Positions 52,814-61,394 of a stretch of 64,000 nucleotides of DNA are shown piece by piece. Made by a program: the position numbers and the translations under genes. Under the pieces are notes generated by a model that had not been told where the DNA came from, searched no databases, and saw only the letters and a list, made by a program, of their open reading frames with translations. The stretch comes from Mycolicibacterium sp. 018/SC-01/001 (GTDB taxonomy: Bacteria > Actinomycetota > Actinomycetes > Mycobacteriales > Mycobacteriaceae), in contig NZ_VKAA01000004.1 in NCBI RefSeq assembly GCF_007096635.1, positions 186,001 to 250,000 of the forward strand. Reading direction: 5' to 3'. Within the stretch, counting starts at the first letter, position 1. Every line of letters starts with the position of its first letter.

Positions 52814-53982
52814 GGCGTGTAGTCGTACTGCGGCTCGTGGAACCGGTTGATGATCGGGATGCGTTCGATGATGCGGTCCCGGAGCCGGGGCTGCGGGTTG
52901 TCCACCACCACCGGCGGGGGCACGGCCGCGGGCAGCGGGCCGCCGGGAGGCACCAGCACCGGAGCACCGGGCGCGGGCGGCAGGTAATCGGGCAGCGGAG
53001 CCGGGTCGTTCTCCGGCGCCGGAGGAGGCGGTGCAGCCGGGGGCGCCTCGACCACCGGCGCCGCCTCGGCGGGAACCGGCACGTCGGCAGGCGGCGCGGC
53101 AGGCACCTCGACGGCCTGTGGCGCAGGTACCTCGTTGACGACGGGCGCGGCAGGCGCGGGCGGCGGTGCTGCCGGCGGCGCGACATCACGCTCGGGACGC
53201 GCCGCCTCGGGAGCCGGTGCCTGCACCGACCGCACCATCTCCGGTGCGGGATCGGGGGTCAGGCTGAGTCCCACAGCGGCCGACACCGACACCACCAGCG
53301 TGACGACGGCAGCTGCGAGCACCGATGCGAGCACGGCGGTTGCCGTCAGCCGGGGTGACGACGACCGGTCGGCGACGTCGAGAAGCGCGACCGCCGATGC
53401 CGCAGCCAGGGCGGCCCCGCGGGCCAGTGCCAGCTCAGCCTGATCGGCGGACACGACCGCGACGTCGGTGCGTGGCTGGAGCGCGGCCATCGCACCCGCG
53501 ACGTCGCCGGAGCCCAGCACGATCACCGCGTCCGCGGCGGACAGATCCGTCTCGGCGAGCGCCCCCGGATGGGCCCGGTCGGCGGTCACGCCGTCCGGGG
53601 TGGCTGCGACCAGCAGCGACTCCTCGGGTTCGGCGACGTAGACGGACACGCGCTCGTGTCCGGCCACGTCGGCGATGCCCAGGGCGAGCGTCTCGGCCGC
53701 CTCGACATCGGAGACCGCGATCACGTTCTCGACGCCGCGGTCGGTGAGCGCCTGCCATGCGGCGCTCGCCGCGCTCTCCGCAGCAGGTGACCAGGTCAGG
53801 CCGACCGCATGCAGTCGCCGGGAGCCGTCGTCGCCGATCAGTGAGTCCAGGAGTGCGCCGGCGTCCAGGCCGGCGAGATCCGCTGATCCGCGATCCAGCG
53901 TGGCGCCGTCACCGGCGGCGCCTTCGACCAGCACCCAGCGCACCGATGACGACGTCATCGACAAGCCGAGTACAAGGTCCAT
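52810..53982 (-). CDS. DUF7159-like proline-rich membrane protein, 390 aa
   Basis: The N-terminal 190 residues form a globular domain starting MDLVLGLSMTSSSVRWVLVE, like the mycobacterial DUF7159 family as I recall it, and resemble an incomplete actin/hexokinase-like ATPase fold. One transmembrane helix follows (about 213-240, TAVLASVLAAAVVTLVVSV). The outer part (about 245-370) is almost entirely Pro, Ala and Val, suited to spanning the cell wall, and ends in a short basic tail (IIERIPIINRFHEPQYDYTP). The function is unknown. The ATG at 53982 is used. Confidence 0.8.
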   Translation of the reverse strand: MDLVLGLSMTSSSVRWVLVEGAAGDGATLDRGSADLAGLDAGALLDSLIGDDGSRRLHAVGLTWSPAAESAASAAWQALTDRGVENVIAVSDVEAAETLALGIADVAGHERVSVYVAEPEESLLVAATPDGVTADRAHPGALAETDLSAADAVIVLGSGDVAGAMAALQPRTDVAVVSADQAELALARGAALAAASAVALLDVADRSSSPRLTATAVLASVLAAAVVTLVVSVSAAVGLSLTPDPAPEMVRSVQAPAPEAARPERDVAPPAAPPPAPAAPVVNEVPAPQAVEVPAAPPADVPVPAEAAPVVEAPPAAPPPPAPENDPAPLPDYLPPAPGAPVLVPPGGPLPAAVPPPVVVDNPQPRLRDRIIERIPIINRFHEPQYDYTP

Positions 53983-54053
53983 GACGTCACGATCCGATCT
54001 CTTTGCGACTAACGGACGACCCTACCGTGCGGGTTGCTGCCCGCACATCTCGA

Positions 54054-54218
54054 TCAGGCGCCTTCGTCGAGCAGGCGACGACGCCACGCCATCGCGGTGT
54101 GCGCACTCATCTCGTGGAAGCTCAACCAGGACAGGTCGGCGTTGCCGACGCAGCGATGCGGCTCGCCCAGCCAGGACGGCCGCTCGGCGCCGCATCGAGC
54201 ACAGTGCGCACCGGTCAT
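54054..54218 (-). CDS. Small CxxC protein, 54 aa
   Basis: The protein MTGAHCARCGAERPSWLGEP... has C6-x2-C9 and H21-x-C23, a plausible single zinc site, followed by an amphipathic segment (SWLSFHEMSAHTAMAW). It ends 71 bp upstream of the DUF7159 gene on the same strand. I chose the ATG at 54218; the frame is open further upstream but becomes Arg-rich and antisense-like. The function is unknown; it could be a small metal-binding regulator. Confidence 0.5.
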   Translation of the reverse strand: MTGAHCARCGAERPSWLGEPHRCVGNADLSWLSFHEMSAHTAMAWRRRLLDEGA

Positions 54219-54407
54219 GAGTACAACATCGCATGCAGGCCGTCTCCGGGCAGCGCGTCGCCATCCTCCGATCGGCGGACAACGCGTTCGTCCTTCCGAT
54301 CCCCCGCCCAGCGGACAGACGCGAGCCGCGCGACGGGGCATTCTTTGATCAACGCCGGAACAGCCGGCCCGAGAATCCAAATATCAACTCCGACAAAGGA
54401 AATCACG

Positions 54408-54611
54408 ATGAACATCACAGCTCGCTTCATTGCCCTGCCCCTGCTGACCGCCGGTATCCTGAGCGGCGCCCTCGGACTGGCCGCGACTGCAGCGGCGACT
54501 CCTACCTCGACCACCCCGTCGACGACTCCGAGCGTGCACACCACGAACACCTACACCCCCGAAGAAGCGGCCTACCAGCACCATCACCGGCACGCCCACC
54601 GCGGGTCGTGA
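54408..54611 (+). CDS. Small secreted protein with a His-rich C-terminus, 67 aa
   Basis: I start at the ATG at 54408 behind AAAGGAAATCACG. A Sec signal peptide (MNITARFIALPLLTAGILSG plus about 10 residues, cleavage near AAATP) leaves a mature peptide of about 37 residues, with a Thr/Ser/Pro stretch and the end YQHHHRHAHRGS. The clustered histidines could bind metal ions in the envelope. No homologue comes to mind. It converges with the PE-PPE gene 8 bp downstream. Confidence 0.6.
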   Translation: MNITARFIALPLLTAGILSGALGLAATAAATPTSTTPSTTPSVHTTNTYTPEEAAYQHHHRHAHRGS

Positions 54612-54618
54612 TATGAAG

Positions 54619-55935
54619 TCAGGCGGCCTCGCCCTTCGCGGCGGGGCCGTCGGCTTTCGAGTCGTCGGACGGGGCCTGGACCTTCTTCGGGGCGTCCTCG
54701 GCTTTCGCGTCGTCCTTCGACGAGGAGGCGTCACGTTCCTGACGAGCAGTCCTCTTCTCGTGACGGGTCGCGTTCGCCTCCTGCAGCGCCTCGCGAAGCT
54801 GCTTCCCGGGCTGCCAGGACGAGCGCTTCGTGCCCTGATCCTGATCCCGGTCCACGTCCCGCTCTCGCGGTTCCGGCGTCCGCCGCTGCTCCTGCTCGAC
54901 CTGCACGTCGGGCTTCTCGACCGGCGCGACCTCCGGCTGAGGGGCGCGCCTCGGGAAAATGGTCGCGCGGGTGGGTGCGCCGTAATCGCTTCGGTCGTAG
55001 GCGGTTTCGATGATCTTGCGCAGTGGCGCGTCGAGAGCCGCTATCACCGGATCGGGCAGGAACGGGTCCAGGGGCATCAGCAGCGGGATCGGGTAGGTCC
55101 GCACGACGTAGTAGGTGGTGTTGGTCTTCTCGTCGACCTGGTAGTAGTCACTGTCACCCGACTCCCTGGCTTTTTCCAGGTCGTCGGCGGTCAGCACGAA
55201 CTGCGTGTTGCCGTGCACCAAGGCCATGCCCGCGATCGCATTGGCGATCGCCAGCGGGTTCCACAGATAGGTGGGGAAGTCGGCCCAGCCGTCGTACTGG
55301 CGGGTGACGTCGATGGTGGGGTCGCCGTTGTCCGGGGTGGCGCCGTCGAACGTCACGTCGAGGATCGGGATGTGCAACCCCTGGAAGCGCTGCAGGATGC
55401 CGCCGTTGGGCCGGTTCGGGTTGGACACCAGGATGTAGGTGTTGCCTTCGTGGGTGGCTTTGTAGGTCGACGCGACGACGGCGCCCTGGGAGAACCCGAA
55501 GATCACATCGCCGCGAGCGGGGTTGGCGGTGGTCAGGTTGGCGACGCCCTCCGCGACCGAGTCGTCGAACTTCAGGTCTTTGAAGCCTCCCGCCGAGATG
55601 GGCCAGAACCCGGCGTTGTAGTCGACCTTCTTGTAGGCGCCATCTGTGGCGGGCGCTTGCGCTCCGTCGACGACCGCAGTGATGAAGTCCTCGAACTCCT
55701 GCTGCGTCGCCTGATGACCGTTGGTGGTGCCGCGCAGATAGTGCAGGGTTGACATCAGCTGCGGGCTGACCGACATCGTGGGGACGGTCCCGAGCATCGC
55801 CGCGCCGGCGACGGCGACGCCCGCCATGCCGACTGCGGTCACCGCAGCCCTGGTTCCCCGCCGTGCCCCGCTTCTCGTCCGCTGCGCCTTCTGCGCCCGA
55901 TGCCTACCGTGAGCGCGCGTCCGACGAGTACCCAT
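54619..55935 (-). CDS. PE-PPE-domain serine hydrolase with a charged C-terminal tail, 438 aa
   Basis: I start at the ATG at 55935 (MGTRRTRAHGRHRAQKAQRT) behind GGGGGAG; an upstream GTG/ATG reading is less likely. A basic N-terminus precedes one hydrophobic helix (about 30-50) that could be a signal anchor. The PE-PPE domain (about 60-310) has the nucleophile GFSQG (147-151; Ser149), with a late LVHGNTQFVLT. This domain is a cutinase-like alpha/beta hydrolase, shown in M. tuberculosis to be an esterase. Residues of about 330-438 are a highly charged Lys/Glu/Arg/Asp tail. No PE or PPE module is present. Confidence 0.85.
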   Translation of the reverse strand: MGTRRTRAHGRHRAQKAQRTRSGARRGTRAAVTAVGMAGVAVAGAAMLGTVPTMSVSPQLMSTLHYLRGTTNGHQATQQEFEDFITAVVDGAQAPATDGAYKKVDYNAGFWPISAGGFKDLKFDDSVAEGVANLTTANPARGDVIFGFSQGAVVASTYKATHEGNTYILVSNPNRPNGGILQRFQGLHIPILDVTFDGATPDNGDPTIDVTRQYDGWADFPTYLWNPLAIANAIAGMALVHGNTQFVLTADDLEKARESGDSDYYQVDEKTNTTYYVVRTYPIPLLMPLDPFLPDPVIAALDAPLRKIIETAYDRSDYGAPTRATIFPRRAPQPEVAPVEKPDVQVEQEQRRTPEPRERDVDRDQDQGTKRSSWQPGKQLREALQEANATRHEKRTARQERDASSSKDDAKAEDAPKKVQAPSDDSKADGPAAKGEAA

Positions 55936-56090
55936 CACTCCCCCTTGAGTGTCAGGCCGCAGTGTAAGACGCAAACTTCGCCGCCGTGGCCACTTCGCGA
56001 AATCTGCGCGGACACGTATTCAATATCGGTGTCAATTACCGTGATTCGGAGCGCGGGTGCACGGCCGCGACGTTGCTGGTGCCAGGCCAG

Positions 56091-56399
56091 CTAGCCCGGG
56101 CGCAGATGGCGGTCCACGCCGTGCTCCTTCTCCCACTGCCGCTCGACGCGTTTGACCCGCTGATGTTCCAGCGCGATCAACAGCGCACCGGCGGTCACCA
56201 ACGCGCCCGCGATCAGACCGAGGATCAGCGACAGATCGCGGTTGCCGTATGCGGTCGCCGCGACGGTGCCGGCGATGAGTACTGTGCCGATCCCGATCAG
56301 CAGCAGACCCGGTAGCCACAGTGTGTCGATGAAGGACTCGCCGCTGTGCGGCAGGGTGGTGCGAACGTGATCCACCGGATCGTGATGGGCGCCTTTCAT
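56091..56399 (-). CDS. usfY: UsfY-family membrane protein, 102 aa
   Basis: The start MKGAHHDPVDHVRTTLPHSG matches the HDPVDHxRTT-x-P-x-xGES N-terminal signature of UsfY, the small protein encoded upstream of sigF in M. tuberculosis. Two transmembrane helices follow (about 28-48 and 55-78), then a basic cytoplasmic tail (ALEHQRVKRVERQWEKEHGV). The function is unknown. This copy is away from rsbW/sigF, and no sigma-F promoter is evident. A perfect CRP-type site lies about 50 bp upstream instead. Confidence 0.8.
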   Translation of the reverse strand: MKGAHHDPVDHVRTTLPHSGESFIDTLWLPGLLLIGIGTVLIAGTVAATAYGNRDLSLILGLIAGALVTAGALLIALEHQRVKRVERQWEKEHGVDRHLRPG

Positions 56400-56785
56400 C
56401 GCAAACTCCCTTCGTTGGGGATGTCTTAAGAATACGCCGATGTGAGCTGGATCACATTGGCGATGAATGATTCGTCATATCTCCGTCCATCCGGCGAACT
56501 CGTTTGCTGTGGTGACCGGATGTGACGGTTGATCCTCCGCCCGGGAGGTGAGGAGGGGCCTGCCGCATTCGCTTCTTCGACACTCGGGTGCGCGCTTTCC
56601 CCCGCCGCCGTTCAAGATCACGAAATACGTTGCTCGGCAGCGGATCACGCGTTTCAGTGGAGTCACAGCTTTCCCGGCGAAAACGCGATGCTGGACAGCT
56701 TCGCAACCTACAGTCGGGCCATCGGGGCGTTGCCAGGTCACCGCCGCCAGCTGCGGTAGCCACGCCCCTGTCGCAAGGAGGCGTC
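56400..56785. promoter_or_regulatory. Divergent intergenic region between usfY and the exported dehydrogenase gene
   Basis: The 386-bp gap contains the CRP-type site at 56441-56456. For usfY, TATTCT (about 56427-56432, minus strand) just downstream of that site is a possible -10. For the rightward gene only the ribosome site AAGGAGGCGTC is clear; I could not find a convincing promoter hexamer pair. Short frames here on both strands lack ribosome sites and look like noise. Confidence 0.5.
56441..56456. promoter_or_regulatory. Perfect CRP/cAMP receptor protein-type binding site
   Basis: TGTGAGCTGGATCACA matches the TGTGA-N6-TCACA consensus in all ten defined positions. The mycobacterial CRP (Rv3676 type) uses the same motif. 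The centre is about 50 bp upstream of the usfY start codon and 337 bp upstream of the dehydrogenase gene, so usfY is the probable target. Confidence 0.75.
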
Positions 56786-58282
56786 ATGGGGGCATCGTCG
56801 AGCGCAACACCGAAGACCAGTGGGCGGGGTACCGCGCTGCACATCGGACGGGTCGGCGGTCTCGCCGTCGCCCTCGGTGTCGGCGCCGCCGTCCTGACAG
56901 GGCAGGCGGTGGCGTCAGCCGACAGCGGAGATTCCTCGTCAGCTGGCTCGACGACCGCGAACAGCGCTGCGGCACAGAGCCGTTCGACAACCGACACCGG
57001 GCCACGAGCGCGCCGCGAGGAGCGGGCGGCACGCCGGGCGGACGCGCGCGCCGATCGAGCAGAAGCCCGCGCGGACCGAGTGGCTGCTCGCGAGCAGCGG
57101 GCAGCCGACCGGGCCGATCGCGTCGCCGAGCGCCGCGCACGGACGGTCACGATCGAGTCGCCCGAACCGGCTGCGCCGGTCGCCCCGCCCTCACGGTCAC
57201 CGGGATTGCTGGATCTCGTCGGCGCAGGACTCAGCGCGGCGAGCACCCGGCAGACTGCCCAAGCCGCTGCCGTAGCTCCCGAACGCACCGTCGTCGCCTC
57301 TGGATTCACGCAGCCGACCGACTTCCAGTTTCTGCCCGACGGCCGCATCCTCGTCGCGGAGAAGAACGGTCGCATCCGCCTGGTCGACCAAGACGGGAAC
57401 GTCGCGCGGCGGCCGGTCTACCGGGTGCCGACGTTGACCCAGGGTGAGCGCGGGCTCGGCGGCCTCGCCGTCGACCCGAACTTCGACGACAACGGCTACA
57501 TCTATGTCGCGTACACCACGATCTTCGCGCGCGACCGGCTGGCACGGCTGACCGTCCGCGGCGACCGCGTGGTGTTCGGGTCACAGAAGGTGCTGATGCA
57601 GACAACGGACCGCTCGGCCTTCTTCCACCACGGCGGCGCCATCGGTTTCGGCCCCGACGGCACGCTCTACTGGGGCGTCGGCGACAACAAGAACTCCGAC
57701 AACGCCCAGGACCTGAGCACCATCCACGGCAAGATCGTCCGGATCAACCCGGACGGCACGATCCCCGACGACAATCCCGACCTCGGCGACGGGGCGCTGC
57801 CGCAGATCTACGCCTACGGTTTCCGTAACCCGTTCCGGCTGAACTTCACCCCATCGGGTGAGTTGCTGGTCGCCGACGTCGGAGAGAACTCCTTCGAGGA
57901 GGTCGACAACGTGATCGGGGGCGGCAACTACGGCTGGCCGGGATCCGAAGGCAACTGCACGAGCAACTGCGCCGGAGTCCAGGACCCCATCTACGCCTAC
58001 TCCCACGACGGCGGCGGCGCGGCGATCACGTCGGTGCTGTTCTACGACGGCGGCCAGCTCGGCGACGAATTCCAGAACACGGTGCTGATCGCCGATCTGG
58101 TCAAGGGCTGGATCAAGGCGCTGGACTGCACCTCCGACTTCTCCTCGTGCGGCAACGCCAGGGACTTCGACGCCGATGCCGGCGGGACCGTGGTGCTGGT
58201 GCAGGGGCCCGACGACGCGCTCTACCAGCTGCGCTACGACACCGGTCAGATCATCAGGATCGCGGTGCCGTCGGTGGTCTGA
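56786..58282 (+). CDS. Exported PQQ-dependent sugar dehydrogenase-like (glucose/sorbosone dehydrogenase) protein, 498 aa
   Basis: I start at the ATG at 56786 behind AAGGAGGCGTC. The signal-like stretch HIGRVGGLAVALGVGAAVLT (about 19-38) ends in ASAD. Residues of about 70-120 are an Arg/Ala/Asp repeat region (RADARADRAEARADR). The six-bladed beta-propeller begins near 170 and includes ASGFTQPTDFQFLPDGRILV, GERGLGGLAVDPNFDDNGY, HHGGAIGFGPDGTLYWGVGD and YAYGFRNPFRLNF, which match soluble aldose dehydrogenases. Such enzymes oxidise sugars in the periplasm using PQQ. No PQQ biosynthesis gene is nearby. Confidence 0.88.
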   Translation: MGASSSATPKTSGRGTALHIGRVGGLAVALGVGAAVLTGQAVASADSGDSSSAGSTTANSAAAQSRSTTDTGPRARREERAARRADARADRAEARADRVAAREQRAADRADRVAERRARTVTIESPEPAAPVAPPSRSPGLLDLVGAGLSAASTRQTAQAAAVAPERTVVASGFTQPTDFQFLPDGRILVAEKNGRIRLVDQDGNVARRPVYRVPTLTQGERGLGGLAVDPNFDDNGYIYVAYTTIFARDRLARLTVRGDRVVFGSQKVLMQTTDRSAFFHHGGAIGFGPDGTLYWGVGDNKNSDNAQDLSTIHGKIVRINPDGTIPDDNPDLGDGALPQIYAYGFRNPFRLNFTPSGELLVADVGENSFEEVDNVIGGGNYGWPGSEGNCTSNCAGVQDPIYAYSHDGGGAAITSVLFYDGGQLGDEFQNTVLIADLVKGWIKALDCTSDFSSCGNARDFDADAGGTVVLVQGPDDALYQLRYDTGQIIRIAVPSVV

Positions 58283-58412
58283 CACAGCTGGTACCGGCGT
58301 TCCTGGAAGGTCCCTGGGAATACCGGTGATCGGGGAATGCGTGGCGCGGCGGCCGGGTTGCCGCGCACGTGCCCCCCTTCTCTCCTGACCGTGTTTCCGG
58401 TGGACGCTGCTG

Positions 58413-60422
58413 ATGCGTCAAGGACCCCTGGCCGGGCGATACCCCGCGGTCGCCGCGATGGTGACCCTCGCGCTGATCCCCTACCTCGCGCTGTCGGCTG
58501 CGCTGGATCCGCTGGTACCGATCATCAGCGAGCAGCTGCACCTGACCGCGCAGACGATGGCGATCAGTTCGGGACTGGGCAACGCGGCCTACGCCGTCGG
58601 CACCGTGCTGGCGGTGCAGTTCGCCCAGCACCTGCCGCAGCGCCGGATGCTGCTCGGTTACGCCGTGCTCCTGGTCATCGGGTCGGTGGTCGCCGCCGCG
58701 GCACCGAACGGGATCACGTTCGTGATCGGCCACGTGCTGCAAGGCCTGTCGACCAGCATGCTGCTGATCGCCGCCGCACCCCCGCTGACCATCGGATTCC
58801 CGCGCGACAAGCTGCGCAACACCGCGGTGATCATGAACATGTGTGTGTTCGGCGCTGTCGCCCTCGGTCCGTTCATCGGCGGCGTACAAGCTGAAGCGCA
58901 CGCTTGGCGGCCGCTGTTCTGGATCGTCGCCGCCGTCGCGCTGGGCGCTCTGGTGCTGGCCGTGCTGACATTCGACGACGCGCCGCCCGCGGACCGGGAC
59001 GCGCCCCGCGACCTGCCCGCGATCGCACTGGCTACCGTGGGATGTACGGCGGCGTTCGTCGGCGCCGCCCAGCTCACCAGCCACGAGATCTCCGACCTCG
59101 CCGTCACCGTCCCGATGCTCGGCGGGCTGCTGCTGATCGTCGCGCTCATCGTCTACCAGTACTGTGCGTCGCGGCCACTGTTGACCATTCGCACGATGCT
59201 CACGAGTGCGATCCCGGTCGCCGGCGTCGGTGTCGCCCTGTTCGCCGCAGCAGCGTCGGTGGCCGCGACTGCGCTGACCGCCGCGGTGTTCCTGCAGTCC
59301 TTCAGCCCCGTCCAGGTGGGATTGCTGTACCTGCCCGAACTCGGCGGTGCCATCGTGATGGCCGTCGTGTTCGGCTTCGTGATCTCCCGGCGGGCGATGC
59401 ACTACCTCCCTCTGGTCGGTATGGCGTTGCTGGCAGCGGGGATTCTGGTGTTCCGCCTGTCGCTTCCTGCCAATCACTCACTGGCGCTTGTGGGTTCGGC
59501 CCTGACCGGGCTCGCCCTCGGTGCCACCGTCGCCCCCGCGCTGTTCGTCGCCGGCTTCTCACTGCAGTCCAACAGTCTGCAACGAGTGTTCGCCATCATC
59601 GAATTGTTGCGCGCCGTCGCGGCGTTCATGGTGGCGCCGATCTTCGCGCACCTGGCTACGCGCATATCGGACGACCTCGTCGCCGGGACCGGAATCGCCC
59701 TGTGGGTCGGTTTCGGTCTCGCCGTCGGCGGTGCGGTGTTCGGGGTCGCGGTCTACGCGCTCAGCGGCGCCCGGCCACAGACGCCGGACCTCGACGAATT
59801 CCTCGACGGCGATTCGCCCGCGTGGTATTCACCCCCGCTGCTGGCCCGGCTCCGGGGACTTCCCACGAGCCCACGTCTGCACACGCACACCCCGAGTCCG
59901 GCAGCGGCGCCGGTGCTGGCAGCGCCAGGCGATCGTCCCATCCTGTTCGCCTACGACGGCACGGATTTGGCCGCGGCGGCGATCTTCCGGGCCGCCCAGC
60001 ACGTCGCGCCGGACCGCAGCGCCGTCGTGGTGTGCGTGTGGCAGCCCGTCGACGTCGGCTTCCGGCCGGTCAGCGATGACGGCATCGACACCGGCCGGGC
60101 CGGTGACGTGCGGTCGGCGGCGGAAAAGACAGCGGCACAAGGAGCTTCCCTGGCAGAGGCGGCGGGTATGCGCGCCCGCAGCCTCGCGGTGGAGGCGACA
60201 CCGACCTGGAAGGGGATCGTCGCCACCGCCGCCGACTGCGACGCGGCGCTGATCGTGCTCGGGCCGCATCGGCGCAGCGGCCTGGTCGGCCACCTGCAGG
60301 GCAGCGTGACCGCCGCCGTCATCGCGCACGCATCGACGCCGGTCCTGGTGGTCCCGGCGGGCGCCCACAGTCAGGAAGCGTTGACCGACCCCGTCGGGTT
60401 GTCAGCTCTCGGGTCGGTGTAG
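58413..60422 (+). CDS. MFS transporter fused to a universal stress protein (UspA) domain, 669 aa
   Basis: The N-terminal part (about 1-455) is an MFS carrier of 12-14 helices, with the drug-exporter-like GNAAYAVGTVLAVQFAQHLP and LQGLSTSMLLIAAAPPLTIGFP. A Pro/Ser linker (about 460-500) leads to a UspA domain (about 508-655): PILFAYDGTDLAAAAIFRAA at its start and LIVLGPHRRSGLVGHLQGSV, the G-2x-G-9x-G(S/T) nucleotide-binding motif, near its end. Usp domains bind ATP or cAMP and could gate transport by energy state. Drug or polyol export is possible. The start is the ATG at 58413; the 3' end overlaps the convergent PLD gene by 21 bp. Confidence 0.88.
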   Translation: MRQGPLAGRYPAVAAMVTLALIPYLALSAALDPLVPIISEQLHLTAQTMAISSGLGNAAYAVGTVLAVQFAQHLPQRRMLLGYAVLLVIGSVVAAAAPNGITFVIGHVLQGLSTSMLLIAAAPPLTIGFPRDKLRNTAVIMNMCVFGAVALGPFIGGVQAEAHAWRPLFWIVAAVALGALVLAVLTFDDAPPADRDAPRDLPAIALATVGCTAAFVGAAQLTSHEISDLAVTVPMLGGLLLIVALIVYQYCASRPLLTIRTMLTSAIPVAGVGVALFAAAASVAATALTAAVFLQSFSPVQVGLLYLPELGGAIVMAVVFGFVISRRAMHYLPLVGMALLAAGILVFRLSLPANHSLALVGSALTGLALGATVAPALFVAGFSLQSNSLQRVFAIIELLRAVAAFMVAPIFAHLATRISDDLVAGTGIALWVGFGLAVGGAVFGVAVYALSGARPQTPDLDEFLDGDSPAWYSPPLLARLRGLPTSPRLHTHTPSPAAAPVLAAPGDRPILFAYDGTDLAAAAIFRAAQHVAPDRSAVVVCVWQPVDVGFRPVSDDGIDTGRAGDVRSAAEKTAAQGASLAEAAGMRARSLAVEATPTWKGIVATAADCDAALIVLGPHRRSGLVGHLQGSVTAAVIAHASTPVLVVPAGAHSQEALTDPVGLSALGSV

Positions 60423-61394
60423 CCCGAGCTGCTCGACCTGGCGCTTGTCACTGCGCGCGAGATCGGCCAGCAGCGCCGCGTCGCTGAGATCCAATGGCTC
60501 CGAATGTTTCCAATCGTGGTGCGCGACCTTGTTCAGCCGGGTGATCAGATTCCCGTCGTTCACCTCGATGGCCAGCTCGCGGCGGTGATCGAAGCTGCCC
60601 GGGGACAGGTTGATCGATCCGACGATCGCGCGCTCGTGGTCGGCGACCATCATCTTGGCGTGCAGTTTGAGGTGCTTGAGGCGATGGATCTTGATGCCGA
60701 CATCGTCGAGGATGCGTAGCCCGCTCACGCCCTCGAGAAGTTTGTCGGCTTTCAGATGGTGTGCGGCACGGGCCATCACATGCACCTTGACCCCGCGGCG
60801 GGCGGCGCGTACCAACCGCTCGATGATGACCGGGTCCTGGTAGCGCTCGTTCTGCACGAACAGCGTCTTCTCGGCGCGATCGATGAAATCCGCGATGCGT
60901 GCCCGTCCATTGGTGGGGCACCAGATCAGACGCGCGTGATCGCCGGGGTCGAAGTCCTCACGCGCCCAATCGGCCTCGAAGCACTCGATGATCTCCAGCA
61001 CCTCATGGGAGCTCGGCGTCACCACCGCGTAGTCGCGGGTCTCGGTGAAGTTCTCGTCGGTCCAGTTCAGCGACTCGACGAACGCGAACTCGTCATCGAT
61101 CACCATCGACTTCTCGTGCGTCAACCCGAACGACGGATTGCTCTCCGTGACGTCGATACCGTACTGCTGCAACAGCTCCCGCGCACCGTCGTTGTCGGTT
61201 TCGCCGTCGCGGCGTTCCGGGTTCAGCATCACCTTGACCAGCACGCCACGCTGATGCGCCGCGACGACGGCGTCGAGCAGCGGCTGATGGCTGAACGCGA
61301 ACATCTTCACGCGCACCGACTTCTCGGCGTTGTGGATGGCGTCGAGAACCGGCCGCGACGAATCGTCGGGCAGGATGATCAGGGAGCGGGTCAC
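60402..61394 (-). CDS. Phospholipase D-like protein with two HKD motifs, 330 aa
   Basis: Two H-x-K-x4-D motifs are present: THEKSMVIDD (H93, K95, D100) and HAKMMVADHERAIVGSINLS (H245, K247, D252, with the Gly-Ser and Asn). The enzyme forms a phosphohistidine intermediate and cuts phosphodiesters in lipid or nucleic acid. No signal peptide is visible, so it acts in the cytoplasm or at the inner membrane face. It could be a cardiolipin-synthase-like or nuclease-type PLD. Its start overlaps the stop of the ABC exporter gene (ATGA), which suggests a joint membrane-lipid task. Confidence 0.88.
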   Translation of the reverse strand: MTRSLIILPDDSSRPVLDAIHNAEKSVRVKMFAFSHQPLLDAVVAAHQRGVLVKVMLNPERRDGETDNDGARELLQQYGIDVTESNPSFGLTHEKSMVIDDEFAFVESLNWTDENFTETRDYAVVTPSSHEVLEIIECFEADWAREDFDPGDHARLIWCPTNGRARIADFIDRAEKTLFVQNERYQDPVIIERLVRAARRGVKVHVMARAAHHLKADKLLEGVSGLRILDDVGIKIHRLKHLKLHAKMMVADHERAIVGSINLSPGSFDHRRELAIEVNDGNLITRLNKVAHHDWKHSEPLDLSDAALLADLARSDKRQVEQLGLHRPES

